Below, in pieces: positions 9,931 through 19,201 of a stretch of DNA of 64,000 bases (the stretch's first letter is position 1; the number at the start of each line of letters is the position of its first letter). A program made the translations under genes and the position numbers. The DNA lies in the NCBI RefSeq assembly GCF_000718095.1, contig NZ_JOEI01000032.1:1-64000 (forward strand), read 5' to 3'. The DNA is from Streptomyces scopuliridis RB72 (GTDB lineage Bacteria; Actinomycetota; Actinomycetes; Streptomycetales; Streptomycetaceae). The notes under the pieces were generated by a model that made no database searches, was not told the DNA's origin, and was given only the letters and a program-made list of their open reading frames with translations.

Positions 9931-10836
9931 TCAGCCCTTGACGGCGCCCTGCATGATGCCGCCGACGATCTGCCGGCCCAGCAGACCGAAGACCAGCAGC
10001 ACGGGCAGGGTGCCGAGCAGGGTGCCCGCCATGATCACGGACTGGTCGTGGACATAGCCGCCGCCGAGCTGGCGCAGCGCCACCTGCACGGTCGGATTCT
10101 GCGAGGAGAGCGCGATGATCGGCCAGAAGAAGTCGTTCCAGGCGGCCATGAACGTCAGCATGCCGAGCACGGCCATCCCCGGCCGGGCGATGGGCACCAC
10201 GATCGACCAGAAGATCCGCGCCGTGGAGGCGCCGTCCACCCGGGCGGCCTCGATCAGCTCGTCGGGCAGCGACTGCACCAGATACTGCCGCATGAAGAAC
10301 ACCCCGAAGGCGGAGACGAGTCCGGGCAGGATGACGGCCTGGAGCTGGTTCACCCACTGGAGTTCGGCGATCAGCATGAACAGCGGGATCACCCCGAGCT
10401 GCGGCGGGATCATCATCGTGCCCACGGTCACGGCGAGCAGCGCGCCCCGGCCGCGGAAGCGCAGTTTGGCGAAGGCGAATCCGGCGAGGGTGCAGCAGAG
10501 CACCGTACCCACGGTGATCGAACCGGACACGATGAAGGAGTTGAGGAGGGCCTTGCCGATATCGGCCTCCTCCAGCACCGCCTCGAAGTTGCGGATCAGG
10601 TTCGGCCCCGGCAGCAGGCTCGGCGGCACCTTCGCCAGATCGGCGTTGGAGCGGCTGGCCGCGACGATCGTCCAGTAGAACGGGAACGCCGAGAAGAGCA
10701 GCGCGACGGCCAGGATCGCGTACGAGAGCCTGCCCCCGTGCATCGTGCGCCCGGCCCGGCTTCCGCGTCGTACGGACCGCCGTGGCCGGTCCTCGGTCCC
10801 CGGCGGCGGGGTGGGCGGTGCGGCGAGCGCGGTCAT
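9931..10836 (-). CDS. Carbohydrate ABC transporter permease (MalG-like)
   Basis: A 301-residue inner membrane permease with about six membrane segments. The first is [20 protein letters not shown] near residues 38-57. The EAA loop reads [20 protein letters not shown], the signature that docks on the ATPase. This is the second permease of the sugar importer; it overlaps the first by 4 bases. No ATP-binding subunit is encoded nearby. In Streptomyces such importers commonly share the ATPase MsiK encoded elsewhere, so the missing gene is expected rather than odd. Confidence 0.9.
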   Translation of the reverse strand: MTALAAPPTPPPGTEDRPRRSVRRGSRAGRTMHGGRLSYAILAVALLFSAFPFYWTIVAASRSNADLAKVPPSLLPGPNLIRNFEAVLEEADIGKALLNSFIVSGSITVGTVLCCTLAGFAFAKLRFRGRGALLAVTVGTMMIPPQLGVIPLFMLIAELQWVNQLQAVILPGLVSAFGVFFMRQYLVQSLPDELIEAARVDGASTARIFWSIVVPIARPGMAVLGMLTFMAAWNDFFWPIIALSSQNPTVQVALRQLGGGYVHDQSVIMAGTLLGTLPVLLVFGLLGRQIVGGIMQGAVKG

Positions 10837-11801
10837 CGGCCGGCCTCCTTACGGGAACGGCGGCGGGCGATCAGGGCGTTGACGCCGACCAGCAGCAGGA
10901 TCAGGACGAACATCACCCAGGCGATCGCGGCGGCCCGGCCCAGATGGAAGAAGCCCCAGCCCTGCTCGTACATGTACAGGCCGAGGGTCTGGTACTGATG
11001 CGCGATACCGCCCGAGATGGACCCCTCGAAGAGCAGCGGCTCACCGAAGAGCTGGGTGGCGCCGATCGTCGAGACGACGACGGTGAAGACGATCGTGGGG
11101 CGCAGCCCCGGCAGGGTGACATGGAGGAACTGCCGCCAGCGCGAGGCCCCGTCGACCTCGGCGGCCTCGTACAGCTCGCTGGGGATGGACTGCATCCCGG
11201 CCAGATAGATCAGCGCGTTGTAGCCGGTCCAGCGCCAGATGACGATGGACGACACGGCGATCTGCGAGGCGACCGTACCGGTCTGCCAGTCCACCGGACT
11301 GAAACCGACCAGCCCCAGCGCGTAGTTGATCAGACCGAAGTCGCGGCCGAAGAGCTGGGCGAAGACCAGCGTCGCTGCGGCGACCGAGGTGGCGTACGGC
11401 AGCAGGATCGCCGTACGGATGAAAGTCCGGCCGCGCAGCTTGTAGTTGAGCAGATGGGCCAAGCCCAGGGCCATCGCCAGCTGCGGGACGGTCGACAGCA
11501 CCCCGATGGTGAAGGTGTTGCGCAGCGACATCCAGAAGAACTCGTCGGTGAACAGCGCGGTGTAGTTGCCGAGCCCGCGCCACTCCATGTCGCCGGGCGT
11601 CTGGAGTTCCACCCGGTAGAGCGAGACGAACGCGGTGTAGAGCAGCGGGAACAGCCCGAAGGCCGCGAACAGCGTGAAGAACGGGGCGATATAGGCGTAC
11701 GGCGAGAAGGCGCGCCAGGCGCGGCGCACGGCGGAGGGCCGGGCGGCGGGGGGTCCGGGCGGCGGCGGGGGCGCGGCCTTCGCGGTGGCGGTGAGGGTCA
11801 T
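10833..11801 (-). CDS. Sugar ABC transporter permease (MalF-like)
   Basis: A 322-residue membrane permease of the MalF/UgpA type, with segments beginning at [20 protein letters not shown] near residues 35-54. The EAA motif is [20 protein letters not shown]. It pairs with the downstream MalG-like permease, and the 4-base overlap indicates translational coupling. A short proline/alanine-rich N-terminal tail precedes the first helix. It lies 163 bases after the lipoprotein gene in the same direction, and its likely cargo is beta-glucan oligosaccharides because of the flanking GH81 and GH1 genes. Confidence 0.9.
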   Translation of the reverse strand: MTLTATAKAAPPPPPGPPAARPSAVRRAWRAFSPYAYIAPFFTLFAAFGLFPLLYTAFVSLYRVELQTPGDMEWRGLGNYTALFTDEFFWMSLRNTFTIGVLSTVPQLAMALGLAHLLNYKLRGRTFIRTAILLPYATSVAAATLVFAQLFGRDFGLINYALGLVGFSPVDWQTGTVASQIAVSSIVIWRWTGYNALIYLAGMQSIPSELYEAAEVDGASRWRQFLHVTLPGLRPTIVFTVVVSTIGATQLFGEPLLFEGSISGGIAHQYQTLGLYMYEQGWGFFHLGRAAAIAWVMFVLILLLVGVNALIARRRSRKEAGR

Positions 11802-11964
11802 GGAACGGCCTTCGGAAGCGGGGGCGAGGGGGAAGGACGGGACCGGGACCGGGGACAGGCCCTGAGCGGGGACGAGATGTGGAATCCGCCCGGAACCCGC
11901 CCCCGGGGACCGCGTCGGCTGACGCGGTGATCAGCCGATGACGATGCCGATGACGACGCCGACG

Positions 11965-13269
11965 TCAGCCGATGACGTTGTCGACGCCCTTCTTCGCGGT
12001 GGACCACGCCTTGTCGGACGAGGTGCCCTTGCGCTCCACCTCGCTCAGCGCGTTGGTGATCTGCTGGGCGACATTGGCGTCATGCACCCCGAGGACCTGC
12101 ACGGGGGAGGACTTGGCCGCGTCACCGAAGATCTGGCCGATCGGCGCGTCCGAGAAATACGGGTCCTTGGCGCCGGAGACCTTCTCGATGGCGCCCGTGG
12201 CGGACGGGAAGAGCCCCTGCTTCTGGAAGAGCTTGGCCTGCTGCTCGGGCGCGGTCAGCCACTCGATCAGCTCGTACGCCTCCTTCTTGTGCTTGGCGGC
12301 GCGCGGGACGGAGAGATACGAGCCGCCCCAGTTGCCCGCGCCGCCGGGCAGCTTGGCGACATCCCACGTGCCCGAACCGCCCTTGCCGGCCTGGCCCTTG
12401 ATATAGCTGAGCATCCAGGCGGGGCACGGAATGGTGGCGAACGAGCCGGCCGCGAACGCCTGGTTCCACTGCGGCGACCACTGGTCGAGCTTGGCGCTCA
12501 GCCCGGACTCCGCGGCCTCCACCGAGGTGTCCCAGGCGGTCTTCACCGCCGGGTTGTTCTCGTAGATCAGCTTTCCGGAGGCGTCGTAGTACCGCTCCTT
12601 CTCCTGGCCGATCATGATCGAGTAGAGGCTGCCGATGCTGTCGATCCAGGCGCCCTTCGCGGGCGCCTTCTTCTTGTACTCCTCGCCGAGCGCGAGATAT
12701 CCGTCCCAGGTGGACCATTTCCGGCTGAGCTCGTCACGGTCCGTCGGCAGCCCCGCCTGCTTGAACAGATCCGTGCGGTAACACATCGCCTCGGGCCCGA
12801 CATCCGTGCCGAGCCCCAGGATCCGGCCGTCCTCCGTCGTGGCGGCGGACCACTTGGCTTCGGCGAACTGGTCCTTCAGCTTCTCGGCGCCGTACTGCTT
12901 CAAGTCTTCGAATTTGTCGGACTGCTGCTGGGTGACCGACGCGATCCGGCCCACCTCGACGCCCTGTACGTCGCCGAGCCCGCCCCCGCCGGCCAGCCGG
13001 GTCTGGAGCGACTTCCAGTAGTCGGCCTCGTCCTCGGTGTCGCTCTGCTTGATCGTGATGTCCGGGTGGAGCTTCTGGTACTCCGCGTAGAGTCCCGCCT
13101 CCTTGTAGCCGAACGATCCGAAGAGGTCGACCGTCAGCGTGACCTTGCCACCCGCGCTGTCGGAGGTTCCCCCCGAGGAACCGGATCCGCACGCGGCGAG
13201 GAGTGCCCCGGAGAGCACGACCGCACCGATACGGACCGCGGCCCTCCTGGCGGCTCGGGCGTTGGGCAT
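11965..13269 (-). CDS. Sugar ABC transporter extracellular solute-binding lipoprotein
   Basis: A 434-residue family 1 extracellular binding protein. The N-terminus is a lipoprotein signal peptide with two arginine clusters, a hydrophobic core and the lipobox LLAAC with Cys27, followed by a Gly/Ser-rich linker. The mature part (VTLTVDLFGSFGYKEAG...) has the usual sugar-binding layout. It captures oligosaccharides outside the membrane for the two permeases encoded next. The ATG at 13269 is chosen because the signal peptide starts there and GGGAGG lies 7 to 12 bases upstream. A LacI-type operator lies about 50 bases upstream. Confidence 0.92.
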   Translation of the reverse strand: MPNARAARRAAVRIGAVVLSGALLAACGSGSSGGTSDSAGGKVTLTVDLFGSFGYKEAGLYAEYQKLHPDITIKQSDTEDEADYWKSLQTRLAGGGGLGDVQGVEVGRIASVTQQQSDKFEDLKQYGAEKLKDQFAEAKWSAATTEDGRILGLGTDVGPEAMCYRTDLFKQAGLPTDRDELSRKWSTWDGYLALGEEYKKKAPAKGAWIDSIGSLYSIMIGQEKERYYDASGKLIYENNPAVKTAWDTSVEAAESGLSAKLDQWSPQWNQAFAAGSFATIPCPAWMLSYIKGQAGKGGSGTWDVAKLPGGAGNWGGSYLSVPRAAKHKKEAYELIEWLTAPEQQAKLFQKQGLFPSATGAIEKVSGAKDPYFSDAPIGQIFGDAAKSSPVQVLGVHDANVAQQITNALSEVERKGTSSDKAWSTAKKGVDNVIG

Positions 13270-13320
13270 GGGAAGCCTCCCTTGGCTTCGGAATACAACG
13301 GAGTACCCGCGAGAGGCTTT

Positions 13321-13334
13321 TGAGAGCGCTCTCA
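13321..13334. promoter_or_regulatory. LacI-type operator of the uptake operon
   Basis: TGAGAGCGCTCTCA is a perfect 14-bp palindrome with the central GAGCGCTC core seen for LacI-family sugar repressors such as CebR. It lies 52 bases before the lipoprotein start and matches the two other boxes near the GH81 gene and the lacI-type gene. Confidence 0.8.
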
Positions 13335-13446
13335 AGAGATGGCTTGGAGCGTCCCCCGGCCTGCCACTCCTCGTCAAGACTCGAACACATAACAGCTGCC
13401 GGTCTGGACCAAGGCTCGCCTTGAACTGCCTTCCGCGCCACACGTA

Positions 13447-13475
13447 TTGACACTTCTGTTTCAGGAGTTTTACGT
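13447..13475 (+). promoter_or_regulatory. Promoter of the GH81 gene
   Basis: TTGACA at 13447-13452 and TTACGT at 13470-13475 are separated by 17 bases, a good vegetative promoter. Transcription would begin near 13482, so the operator at 13487-13500 sits just after the start, where a LacI-type repressor blocks RNA polymerase. Confidence 0.6.
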
Positions 13476-13486
13476 TTCCTGCCATC

Positions 13487-13500
13487 TGAGAGCGCTCTCG
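13487..13500. promoter_or_regulatory. LacI-type operator of the GH81 gene
   Basis: TGAGAGCGCTCTCG matches the operator at 13321-13334 in 13 of 14 positions. It lies 37 bases before the GH81 start and just downstream of the predicted transcription start. Confidence 0.8.
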
Positions 13501-13536
13501 GACGCCCTTGCCCCCCATGTCTTCGAGGTGCCGTCC

Positions 13537-15792
13537 ATGTCCGTCTCCCGCGCCAGACCCGCCTCGGCGCTGATTCTGGCCACCGCCCTGGCCGCCGTCG
13601 GCCTGGGTCCCGCCGCGTCCCCGGCGCTGGCCGCCAATGTGCCTGTCGGCTCCGGCAGTTACTCGGACAGCCGGCCCGCCGGCACATCCGGCCCCACCAC
13701 CAACACCGGCACTCCCGTCACCCCGAAGGTGACCGAGGCCGCGCGCGACCAGCCGCTGCCCACCAACGACTGGTGGTCCTCGCTGGCCTTCCAGCGGTAC
13801 GGCGACAATCCGTACTCCACCCCCATGTACGGCCACCCGCTCACCTATCAGGCGACGGCGGGCGGTCTGGAGGTCGGCTATCCGACCACCCCGGCGATCG
13901 TCGGCGACGGCCGCCAGTACGAATACGCCCACAAGGCCGATCTCACCCTCGGCCTGACCGGGCTCAACTCGCCCGACACCAAGGCCGACGCCTGGTCCGA
14001 CTGGACCGTCACGCCGTACTGGTCCGACGGCGCCCGCACCCTGCGGGCCACCATCGGCCACGGGCTGCCCTTCGTCTACGCCAAGGGCTCGGGCGGCGAC
14101 GCGCGGATCACCACCGCCGCCGCGCCCGATGTCTTCGCCGACGACGGCAATGTCCTCGGTATCACCGTCGCGGGCCACCACTACGCCCTGTTCGCCCCGT
14201 CCGGCAGCGACTGGGCCGTCTCCGGATCCACCGTGACGGCCGGGCTCGGCGGCGCCGACTACTTCTCGCTGGCGGTCCTGCCGTCCACCGACGCGCTCGC
14301 GACGTACCGGAAGTACGCGTACAGCTTCGTCACCGGCTCGAAGGTGAGCTGGAGCGCCGAGGGCGGCACGGTCAGGGCGACCTACAGCCTCACCACCGAG
14401 CCGCAGGAGGGCACCGAGACCGGTACGCTCCAGGCCCTCTACCGGCACCAGTGGCTGAACACCACCGACGCGCTGACCCCGTACACCTATGTCTCACCAC
14501 GCGGCACGATGAAGGTCCGCGAGTCCGCCTCCTTCACCACCTCCCAGGCGTCCTCCGGGGTGCTGCCCGCGCTGCCGAAGTCCAGTGGTGTCGATCAGGC
14601 GCGGCTCAAGGGCTATCTGGACGAAGTGGCGGGCGCGGCCGATCCGTTCTCGGGCGCGACCGACACGTACTGGACCGGCAAGGCGCTGGGCAGACTCGCC
14701 CAACTGGTGCCCATGGCCGACCAGATCGGCGAGAGCGCGACGCGCGACAAGCTCCTCGGGCTGCTCAAGAGCCGGCTGGAGGAGTGGTTCACGGCGGGCG
14801 GCGCGAGTGAGTTCTCGTACGACAAGGACTGGAAGACGCTGACCGGCTACCCGGCGTCCTACGGCAGTGACACCGAGCTCAACGACCACCACTTCCACTA
14901 CAGCTACTACGTCTACGCGGCGGCGATCGTCGCGCAGTACGACCAGCAGTGGGCCGCCGACTCCGCCTGGGGCGGCATGGTCAAGACGCTGATCCGTGAC
15001 GCCGCCAACCCCAGCCGCACCGACACCGCCTTCCCCTTCCTGCGCGGCTTCGATGTGTACGCGGGCCACAGCTGGGCCTCCGGACACCAGGGGTTCGCCG
15101 CGGGCAACAACCAGGAGTCGTCGTCGGAGTCCACCAATCTCAGTGCCGCACTCGTCCTGTGGGGCTCCGCGACCGGTGACGCCGAACTACGCGATCTGGG
15201 AAGCTACTTGCTGGCCACCGAGTCCGAGGCGATCGCCCAGTACTGGTTCGACGCCGACGAGGAGGTCTTCCCGTCCTCCTTCGGCCATGACACGGCCGGC
15301 ATGGTGTGGGGCAGCGGCGCCGCGTACTCCACCTGGTGGACCGCCAATCCGGAGGAGATCCACGGCATCAACGTCCTGCCCGTGACCGGCGGTTCACTGC
15401 ATCTGGCCCGGGAGAAGGCGGCGATCCAGCGCAATCTCGCCGAGCTGGAACGGGAGAACGGCGGCCCGGCCGTCGAATGGCGCGACATCCTCTGGGAGTT
15501 CGAGGCCCTCGCCGATCCGGCGGGCGCCAAGGCCAAGTGGGACGCGGGCAACGCGGGGTACACGCCGGAGGCCGGTGAGTCCAAGGCGCACACCTACCAC
15601 TGGATCGCCACACTGGACGCGCTCGGCGCTCCCGACGCGACGGTGACCGGGTCCGTTCCGGCCTCGGCCGTCTTCAGCAAGGGCGGCGTGCGCACCTACG
15701 CGGCGCACAACTTCGAGTCGGCGGCGCGTACCGTCACCTTCTCGGACGGTACGACACTCGACGTACCGGCCCGCTCGACCGCGACGAAGTAG
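13537..15792 (+). CDS. Secreted GH81 endo-1,3-beta-glucanase (laminarinase-type)
   Basis: A 751-residue glycoside hydrolase family 81 enzyme. A signal peptide covers roughly residues 1-33 (hydrophobic ALILATALAAVGLG, then SPALAAN). GH81 signatures visible are LPTNDWWSSLAF near the mature N-terminus, LNDHHFHYSYYVYAAA with the catalytic Asp region, GHSWASG and NNQESSSESTN. It cleaves internal beta-1,3 bonds of laminarin, curdlan or fungal cell-wall glucan outside the cell. I see no carbohydrate-binding module. It is transcribed divergently from the uptake operon with a repressor box on each side, so secretion, uptake and GH1 cleavage form one regulon. The ATG at 13537 begins the signal peptide and follows GAGGTG. 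Confidence 0.92.
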   Translation: MSVSRARPASALILATALAAVGLGPAASPALAANVPVGSGSYSDSRPAGTSGPTTNTGTPVTPKVTEAARDQPLPTNDWWSSLAFQRYGDNPYSTPMYGHPLTYQATAGGLEVGYPTTPAIVGDGRQYEYAHKADLTLGLTGLNSPDTKADAWSDWTVTPYWSDGARTLRATIGHGLPFVYAKGSGGDARITTAAAPDVFADDGNVLGITVAGHHYALFAPSGSDWAVSGSTVTAGLGGADYFSLAVLPSTDALATYRKYAYSFVTGSKVSWSAEGGTVRATYSLTTEPQEGTETGTLQALYRHQWLNTTDALTPYTYVSPRGTMKVRESASFTTSQASSGVLPALPKSSGVDQARLKGYLDEVAGAADPFSGATDTYWTGKALGRLAQLVPMADQIGESATRDKLLGLLKSRLEEWFTAGGASEFSYDKDWKTLTGYPASYGSDTELNDHHFHYSYYVYAAAIVAQYDQQWAADSAWGGMVKTLIRDAANPSRTDTAFPFLRGFDVYAGHSWASGHQGFAAGNNQESSSESTNLSAALVLWGSATGDAELRDLGSYLLATESEAIAQYWFDADEEVFPSSFGHDTAGMVWGSGAAYSTWWTANPEEIHGINVLPVTGGSLHLAREKAAIQRNLAELERENGGPAVEWRDILWEFEALADPAGAKAKWDAGNAGYTPEAGESKAHTYHWIATLDALGAPDATVTGSVPASAVFSKGGVRTYAAHNFESAARTVTFSDGTTLDVPARSTATK

Positions 15793-15797
15793 TCAGG

Positions 15798-15817
15798 CCG
15801 CCCATGACGATGGGCGG
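15798..15817 (+). terminator. Hairpin after the GH81 gene
   Basis: A perfect 8-bp stem (CCGCCCAT, loop GACG, ATGGGCGG) starts 6 bases after the GH81 stop. A second, longer hairpin follows at once, and the two together separate the convergent GH81 and lacI-type genes. Confidence 0.6.
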
Positions 15818-15821
15818 ACGA

Positions 15822-15860
15822 GGTACGGCGGGCCCGGCTCAGGCCGAGGCCCGCCGTACC
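15822..15860. terminator. Long hairpin between convergent GH81 and LacI genes
   Basis: A perfect 13-bp inverted repeat (15822-15834 with 15848-15860, GGTACGGCGGGCC and complement) has a 13-base loop. Its right arm overlaps the last codons of the LacI-type gene, so it can stop transcripts from the GH81 side and lies at the end of the repressor transcript. Confidence 0.6.
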
Positions 15861-16879
15861 AGCGTGGTCGGGGTGATCACCGACGCCGGGGCCCGCTCGC
15901 CCTCGCGCTCGCGGTCGAGCCCGCGCAGCAGCAGCCGCGCCATCAGCCGGCCCTGCCCCTCGATGTCCTGCTGGACGGTGGTCAGCGGCGGATCGGTCAC
16001 CGCGGCGACCGAGTCCATGTCGTCGAACCCCACCAGCGCCACCTCGTCGGGCACCGCGATCCCGCGCTCCTTGAGCACCCGCAGCGCGCCCGAGGCCATC
16101 AGATCGTTGGCGGCGAACACCGCGTCCAGCTCGGGACACCGCTCCAGCAGCTCGGTCATCGCCCGCGCCCCGCTCTCCTCGGTGAACGCCCCCTCGGCGA
16201 TCAGCGCGGGATCCTCGTCCAGCAGCACATCGCGGTAGCCGTCGAGCCGGTCGACGGCCGAGGTCTGGTCGCGCGGCCCCGCGATATGCGCGATCCGCCG
16301 CCGGCCGAGATCCCACAGATACCGCACGGCCTCCCGGGCGCCGCCGCGGTTGTCGGCGTCCACATACGGCACGGCGCGGTGGTCCGGCGCCGACGTCCAG
16401 CTCGGCCGCCCGCCGTAGACCGTCGGCATCCCGGCCCGCCGGGTGATCTCGGGGATCGGATCGTCGGTGTGCAGCGAGAAGGCGAGCGCGCCGTCGACAT
16501 GACCGCCCGCGAGATACCGGGCGATCCGGTCGTAGTCGCCGGGGCCTTCGAGGAGCAGCAGCACCAACTGGTAGTCGTGCGCGGTCAGTTCCTTGCTGAT
16601 ACCGCGGATCTGCTGGGAGAAGAACGGGTCGGAGAAGATCCGGATCTCCGGCTCGGCGATGATCACGGCGACGGCGCCGGTACGCCGGGTGACCAGCGTG
16701 CGGGCCGCGTGGTTCGGTACGTATCCCAGCTCCTCGACCGCCCGTTGCACCTTCTCGACCAGCGGCTGTCGCACCCCCGCACCGCCGTTGACGACCCGGG
16801 AGGCCGTGGCCCGGGAGACACCGGCGCGCGCCGCGACGGCTTCCAGAGTGGGGCGGGCCCCAGGGAACGGCTCGGTCAA
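15839..16879 (-). CDS. LacI family transcriptional regulator of the beta-glucan genes
   Basis: A 346-residue LacI/GalR repressor. The N-terminal HTH (LEAVAARAGVSRATASRVVN, about residues 12-31) is followed by a hinge and a periplasmic-binding-type sugar domain with YDRIARYLAGG and DDPIPEI segments. It probably represses the GH81 gene and the uptake operon until a beta-glucan oligosaccharide binds. The start is TTG at 16879 with GAGGAG 8 bases upstream; the ATG at 16884 is out of frame and runs into a stop. A copy of the operator lies 105 bases upstream, which suggests autoregulation. Confidence 0.9.
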   Translation of the reverse strand: MTEPFPGARPTLEAVAARAGVSRATASRVVNGGAGVRQPLVEKVQRAVEELGYVPNHAARTLVTRRTGAVAVIIAEPEIRIFSDPFFSQQIRGISKELTAHDYQLVLLLLEGPGDYDRIARYLAGGHVDGALAFSLHTDDPIPEITRRAGMPTVYGGRPSWTSAPDHRAVPYVDADNRGGAREAVRYLWDLGRRRIAHIAGPRDQTSAVDRLDGYRDVLLDEDPALIAEGAFTEESGARAMTELLERCPELDAVFAANDLMASGALRVLKERGIAVPDEVALVGFDDMDSVAAVTDPPLTTVQQDIEGQGRLMARLLLRGLDREREGERAPASVITPTTLVRRASA

Positions 16880-16983
16880 GACATGCGCTCCTCGTCGGAG
16901 GGGATACGGGCTGCGGAGTACGGCGGGTACGGAGAGTACAAGGGACAGGACAACCCCCAGCCTAGCCGCTCCCGGCGCTTTTC

Positions 16984-16997
16984 TGAGAGCGCTCCCA
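16984..16997. promoter_or_regulatory. LacI-type operator upstream of the repressor gene
   Basis: TGAGAGCGCTCCCA matches the perfect box at 13321-13334 in 13 of 14 positions and is intermediate to the CebR box as I remember it. It is the only clear signal in the 312-base gap between the repressor and the S15 peptidase gene. Confidence 0.75.
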
Positions 16998-17178
16998 TGC
17001 CGCCCCAGCAGGGAAAGCGCCGTGCCGCGCCACCCGGGAAGGGCGGTGCGCCCGAAGTCGGGATCGAAGCGGGAGAGGTCCTGCCGGGCGGTGGCGAGAA
17101 GGGGCGCCGTGCCCGTACGGTCACCTCCCGCCCCTCGCCTCCCACGACTGCCCTCTTTTGCGGGCGAGTTGACGGGGG

Positions 17179-17184
17179 TACCTT
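17179..17184 (+). promoter_or_regulatory. -10 box for a leaderless S15 peptidase transcript
   Basis: TACCTT ends 7 bases before the ATG at 17192 and no ribosome-binding site is visible. Transcription should therefore begin at or next to the start codon. TTGCGG about 15 bases upstream is a possible -35. Confidence 0.45.
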
Positions 17185-17191
17185 CCGCCCC

Positions 17192-19201
17192 ATGGAGATC
17201 CGTGCGCGGGGCGCCCGCTGGTCATGCAGAACGCTGGTCGCGGCAGCCTCCGCCGCGCTGCTGGGGGTGCTGCTCACCCCGACAGGAGCGCAAGGAGCAC
17301 AGAGCGCGCGGCCGGCGGCGACGGCCGGGCCGCCCCCCCGCCAGAGCGAGCCCGTCTACTCCTACGAGAACGCCATCCGGGAGTCCGTCTGGGTGGACAC
17401 CGGGATCGACGGCGACGCGAACGGCAGCACCGACCGGGTCGCCGTCGATGTCGTACGGCCCCGCGAGGCCGCGCAGGCGGGCCGGAAGATCCCCGTGATC
17501 ATGGACGCCTCCCCCTACTACTCCTGCTGCGGACGCGGCAACGAGAGCCAGAAGAAGACCTATGACGCGAACGGCGACCCCGCCGGCTTCCCGCTGTACT
17601 ACGACAACTACTTCGTGCCGCGCGGCTACGCCTTCGTCGCCGTCGATCTGACCGGCACCAACCGCTCCGACGGCTGTGTCGACGTCGGCGGACGCTCCGA
17701 CGTCCTGTCGGCCAAGGCCGTGGTCGACTGGCTGAACGGCCGCGCCCGCGCGTACGGCAGCCGTACCGGCACCGACCCCGTACGGGCGTCCTGGACCACC
17801 GGCGCCACCGGCATGATCGGCAAGAGCTACGACGGCACGGTCGCCAACGGCGTGGCCGCGACCGGCGTCAAGGGACTCAAGACCATCGTCCCGATCGCCG
17901 CGATCAGCTCCTGGTACGACTACTACTTCCAACAGGGCGCCCCGCTCTACGACTCGGGACCCGAATGGCTCTCCGACTACGTCGAGAGCCCCGAGGCCCG
18001 CGCCCGCTGCGAGGCCGTCCAGCAGCGGCTGATCGACGAAGCGCCGCGCACCGGCGACTGGACCCGGCTGTGGAGCGAGCGCGACTACGTACGCGACGCC
18101 GACAAGGTCAGGGCCAGCGTCTTCGCCGTACACGGCATGCAGGATCTCAACGTCCGCACCAAACACCTCGGCCAGTGGTGGGACGCGCTCGCCGACGCGG
18201 GCGTGGAGCGCAAGATCTGGCTCTCCCAGACCGGCCATGTCGACCCGTTCGACTTCCGCCGCACCGAATGGGTGGCCACCCTGCACCGCTGGTTCGACCA
18301 CTATCTGCTCGGTTACGCCAACGGCGTCGACCGCGAGCCCATGGCGGACATCGAGCGCGCCCCCGACCGCTGGGCCACCGACACGGTATGGCCGCCGCGC
18401 ACCACCGCCGCCACGACCGTACGGCCCGCCGCGGGCACGGTCCCCGGCGTCGGCACACTCGGCCGCACCCCCGCCCGGCCCGGTACGACCGAGACCTTCA
18501 CGGACGACCCGCGGCTGAGCGAGTCCGACTGGGCCGCGGACATCGACCGGTCCACCACCGCCAAGACCGGCTTCGTCACCCGGCCGCTCAGCCGCGATCT
18601 ACGGCTCTCCGGCTCCTCCACGGTGACCGTCACCGCCACCCCGTCCACCTCGACCGCCCATCTCTCCGCGGTCCTTGTCGACCTCGGCCCCGACACCATC
18701 CGTGACTACGGGCACGCGGGCGAGGGCATCACCACCCTCACCGCACGCACCTGCTGGGGCCCGAGCACCACCGCCGACAGCTCCTGCTACCGGGAGACCG
18801 CGGCCAGGACGGCGGACGTCGACCACACCGTCTTCAGCCGGGGCTGGGCCGATCTCGGCACCTACGCCTCGGCCGGTCACGGCCGTCCGCTCACCCCCGG
18901 CAAGCCCCACACCCTCACCGTCCAACTCGCCGCGAGCGACCATGTCGTACCCGCCGGCCACCGGCTCGCCCTGATCATCGGCGGTACGGACCGGGGCCTG
19001 ATCGACCCGCCGTCCACCACCCCGACCCTCACCCTCGATCTGGCCCGTACGTCCGCGAAGCTGCCGCTCGTCGGCGGCGCCGAGGCGTTCGCGCGCGCCA
19101 CGACCGGCACCGTCCCGCCGCACAGCGCACCCCGAGAGTCCCGTCCGAACGGCGTGGCCGAGCCGCGCCGGACACCTCCGATCCCGGGAGACCGCACCTG
19201 A
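17192..19201 (+). CDS. Secreted Xaa-Pro dipeptidyl-peptidase-like S15 hydrolase
   Basis: A 669-residue CocE/NonD, S15-type alpha/beta hydrolase. A signal peptide ends near residue 35 (hydrophobic [15 protein letters not shown]). The nucleophile is Ser212 in GMIGKSYDG, with the acidic residue and His expected in the MQDLNV and GHVDP segments. After about residue 430 a beta-rich C-terminal domain of the PepX_C type follows. It probably removes X-Pro dipeptides, or hydrolyses esters or amides, outside the cell. Its stop overlaps the start of the carboxypeptidase gene (TGATG), so the two secreted peptidases are made together. Start choice: ATG 17192, after a -10 box that implies a leaderless mRNA. 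Confidence 0.88.
   Translation: MEIRARGARWSCRTLVAAASAALLGVLLTPTGAQGAQSARPAATAGPPPRQSEPVYSYENAIRESVWVDTGIDGDANGSTDRVAVDVVRPREAAQAGRKIPVIMDASPYYSCCGRGNESQKKTYDANGDPAGFPLYYDNYFVPRGYAFVAVDLTGTNRSDGCVDVGGRSDVLSAKAVVDWLNGRARAYGSRTGTDPVRASWTTGATGMIGKSYDGTVANGVAATGVKGLKTIVPIAAISSWYDYYFQQGAPLYDSGPEWLSDYVESPEARARCEAVQQRLIDEAPRTGDWTRLWSERDYVRDADKVRASVFAVHGMQDLNVRTKHLGQWWDALADAGVERKIWLSQTGHVDPFDFRRTEWVATLHRWFDHYLLGYANGVDREPMADIERAPDRWATDTVWPPRTTAATTVRPAAGTVPGVGTLGRTPARPGTTETFTDDPRLSESDWAADIDRSTTAKTGFVTRPLSRDLRLSGSSTVTVTATPSTSTAHLSAVLVDLGPDTIRDYGHAGEGITTLTARTCWGPSTTADSSCYRETAARTADVDHTVFSRGWADLGTYASAGHGRPLTPGKPHTLTVQLAASDHVVPAGHRLALIIGGTDRGLIDPPSTTPTLTLDLARTSAKLPLVGGAEAFARATTGTVPPHSAPRESRPNGVAEPRRTPPIPGDRT

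Noticed and set aside
10833..10836. Missing ATP-binding subunit taken as a deletion in the sugar transporter operon
   Set aside because: All gene ends are intact and overlapping, and Streptomyces sugar importers of this kind usually share an ATPase encoded elsewhere.
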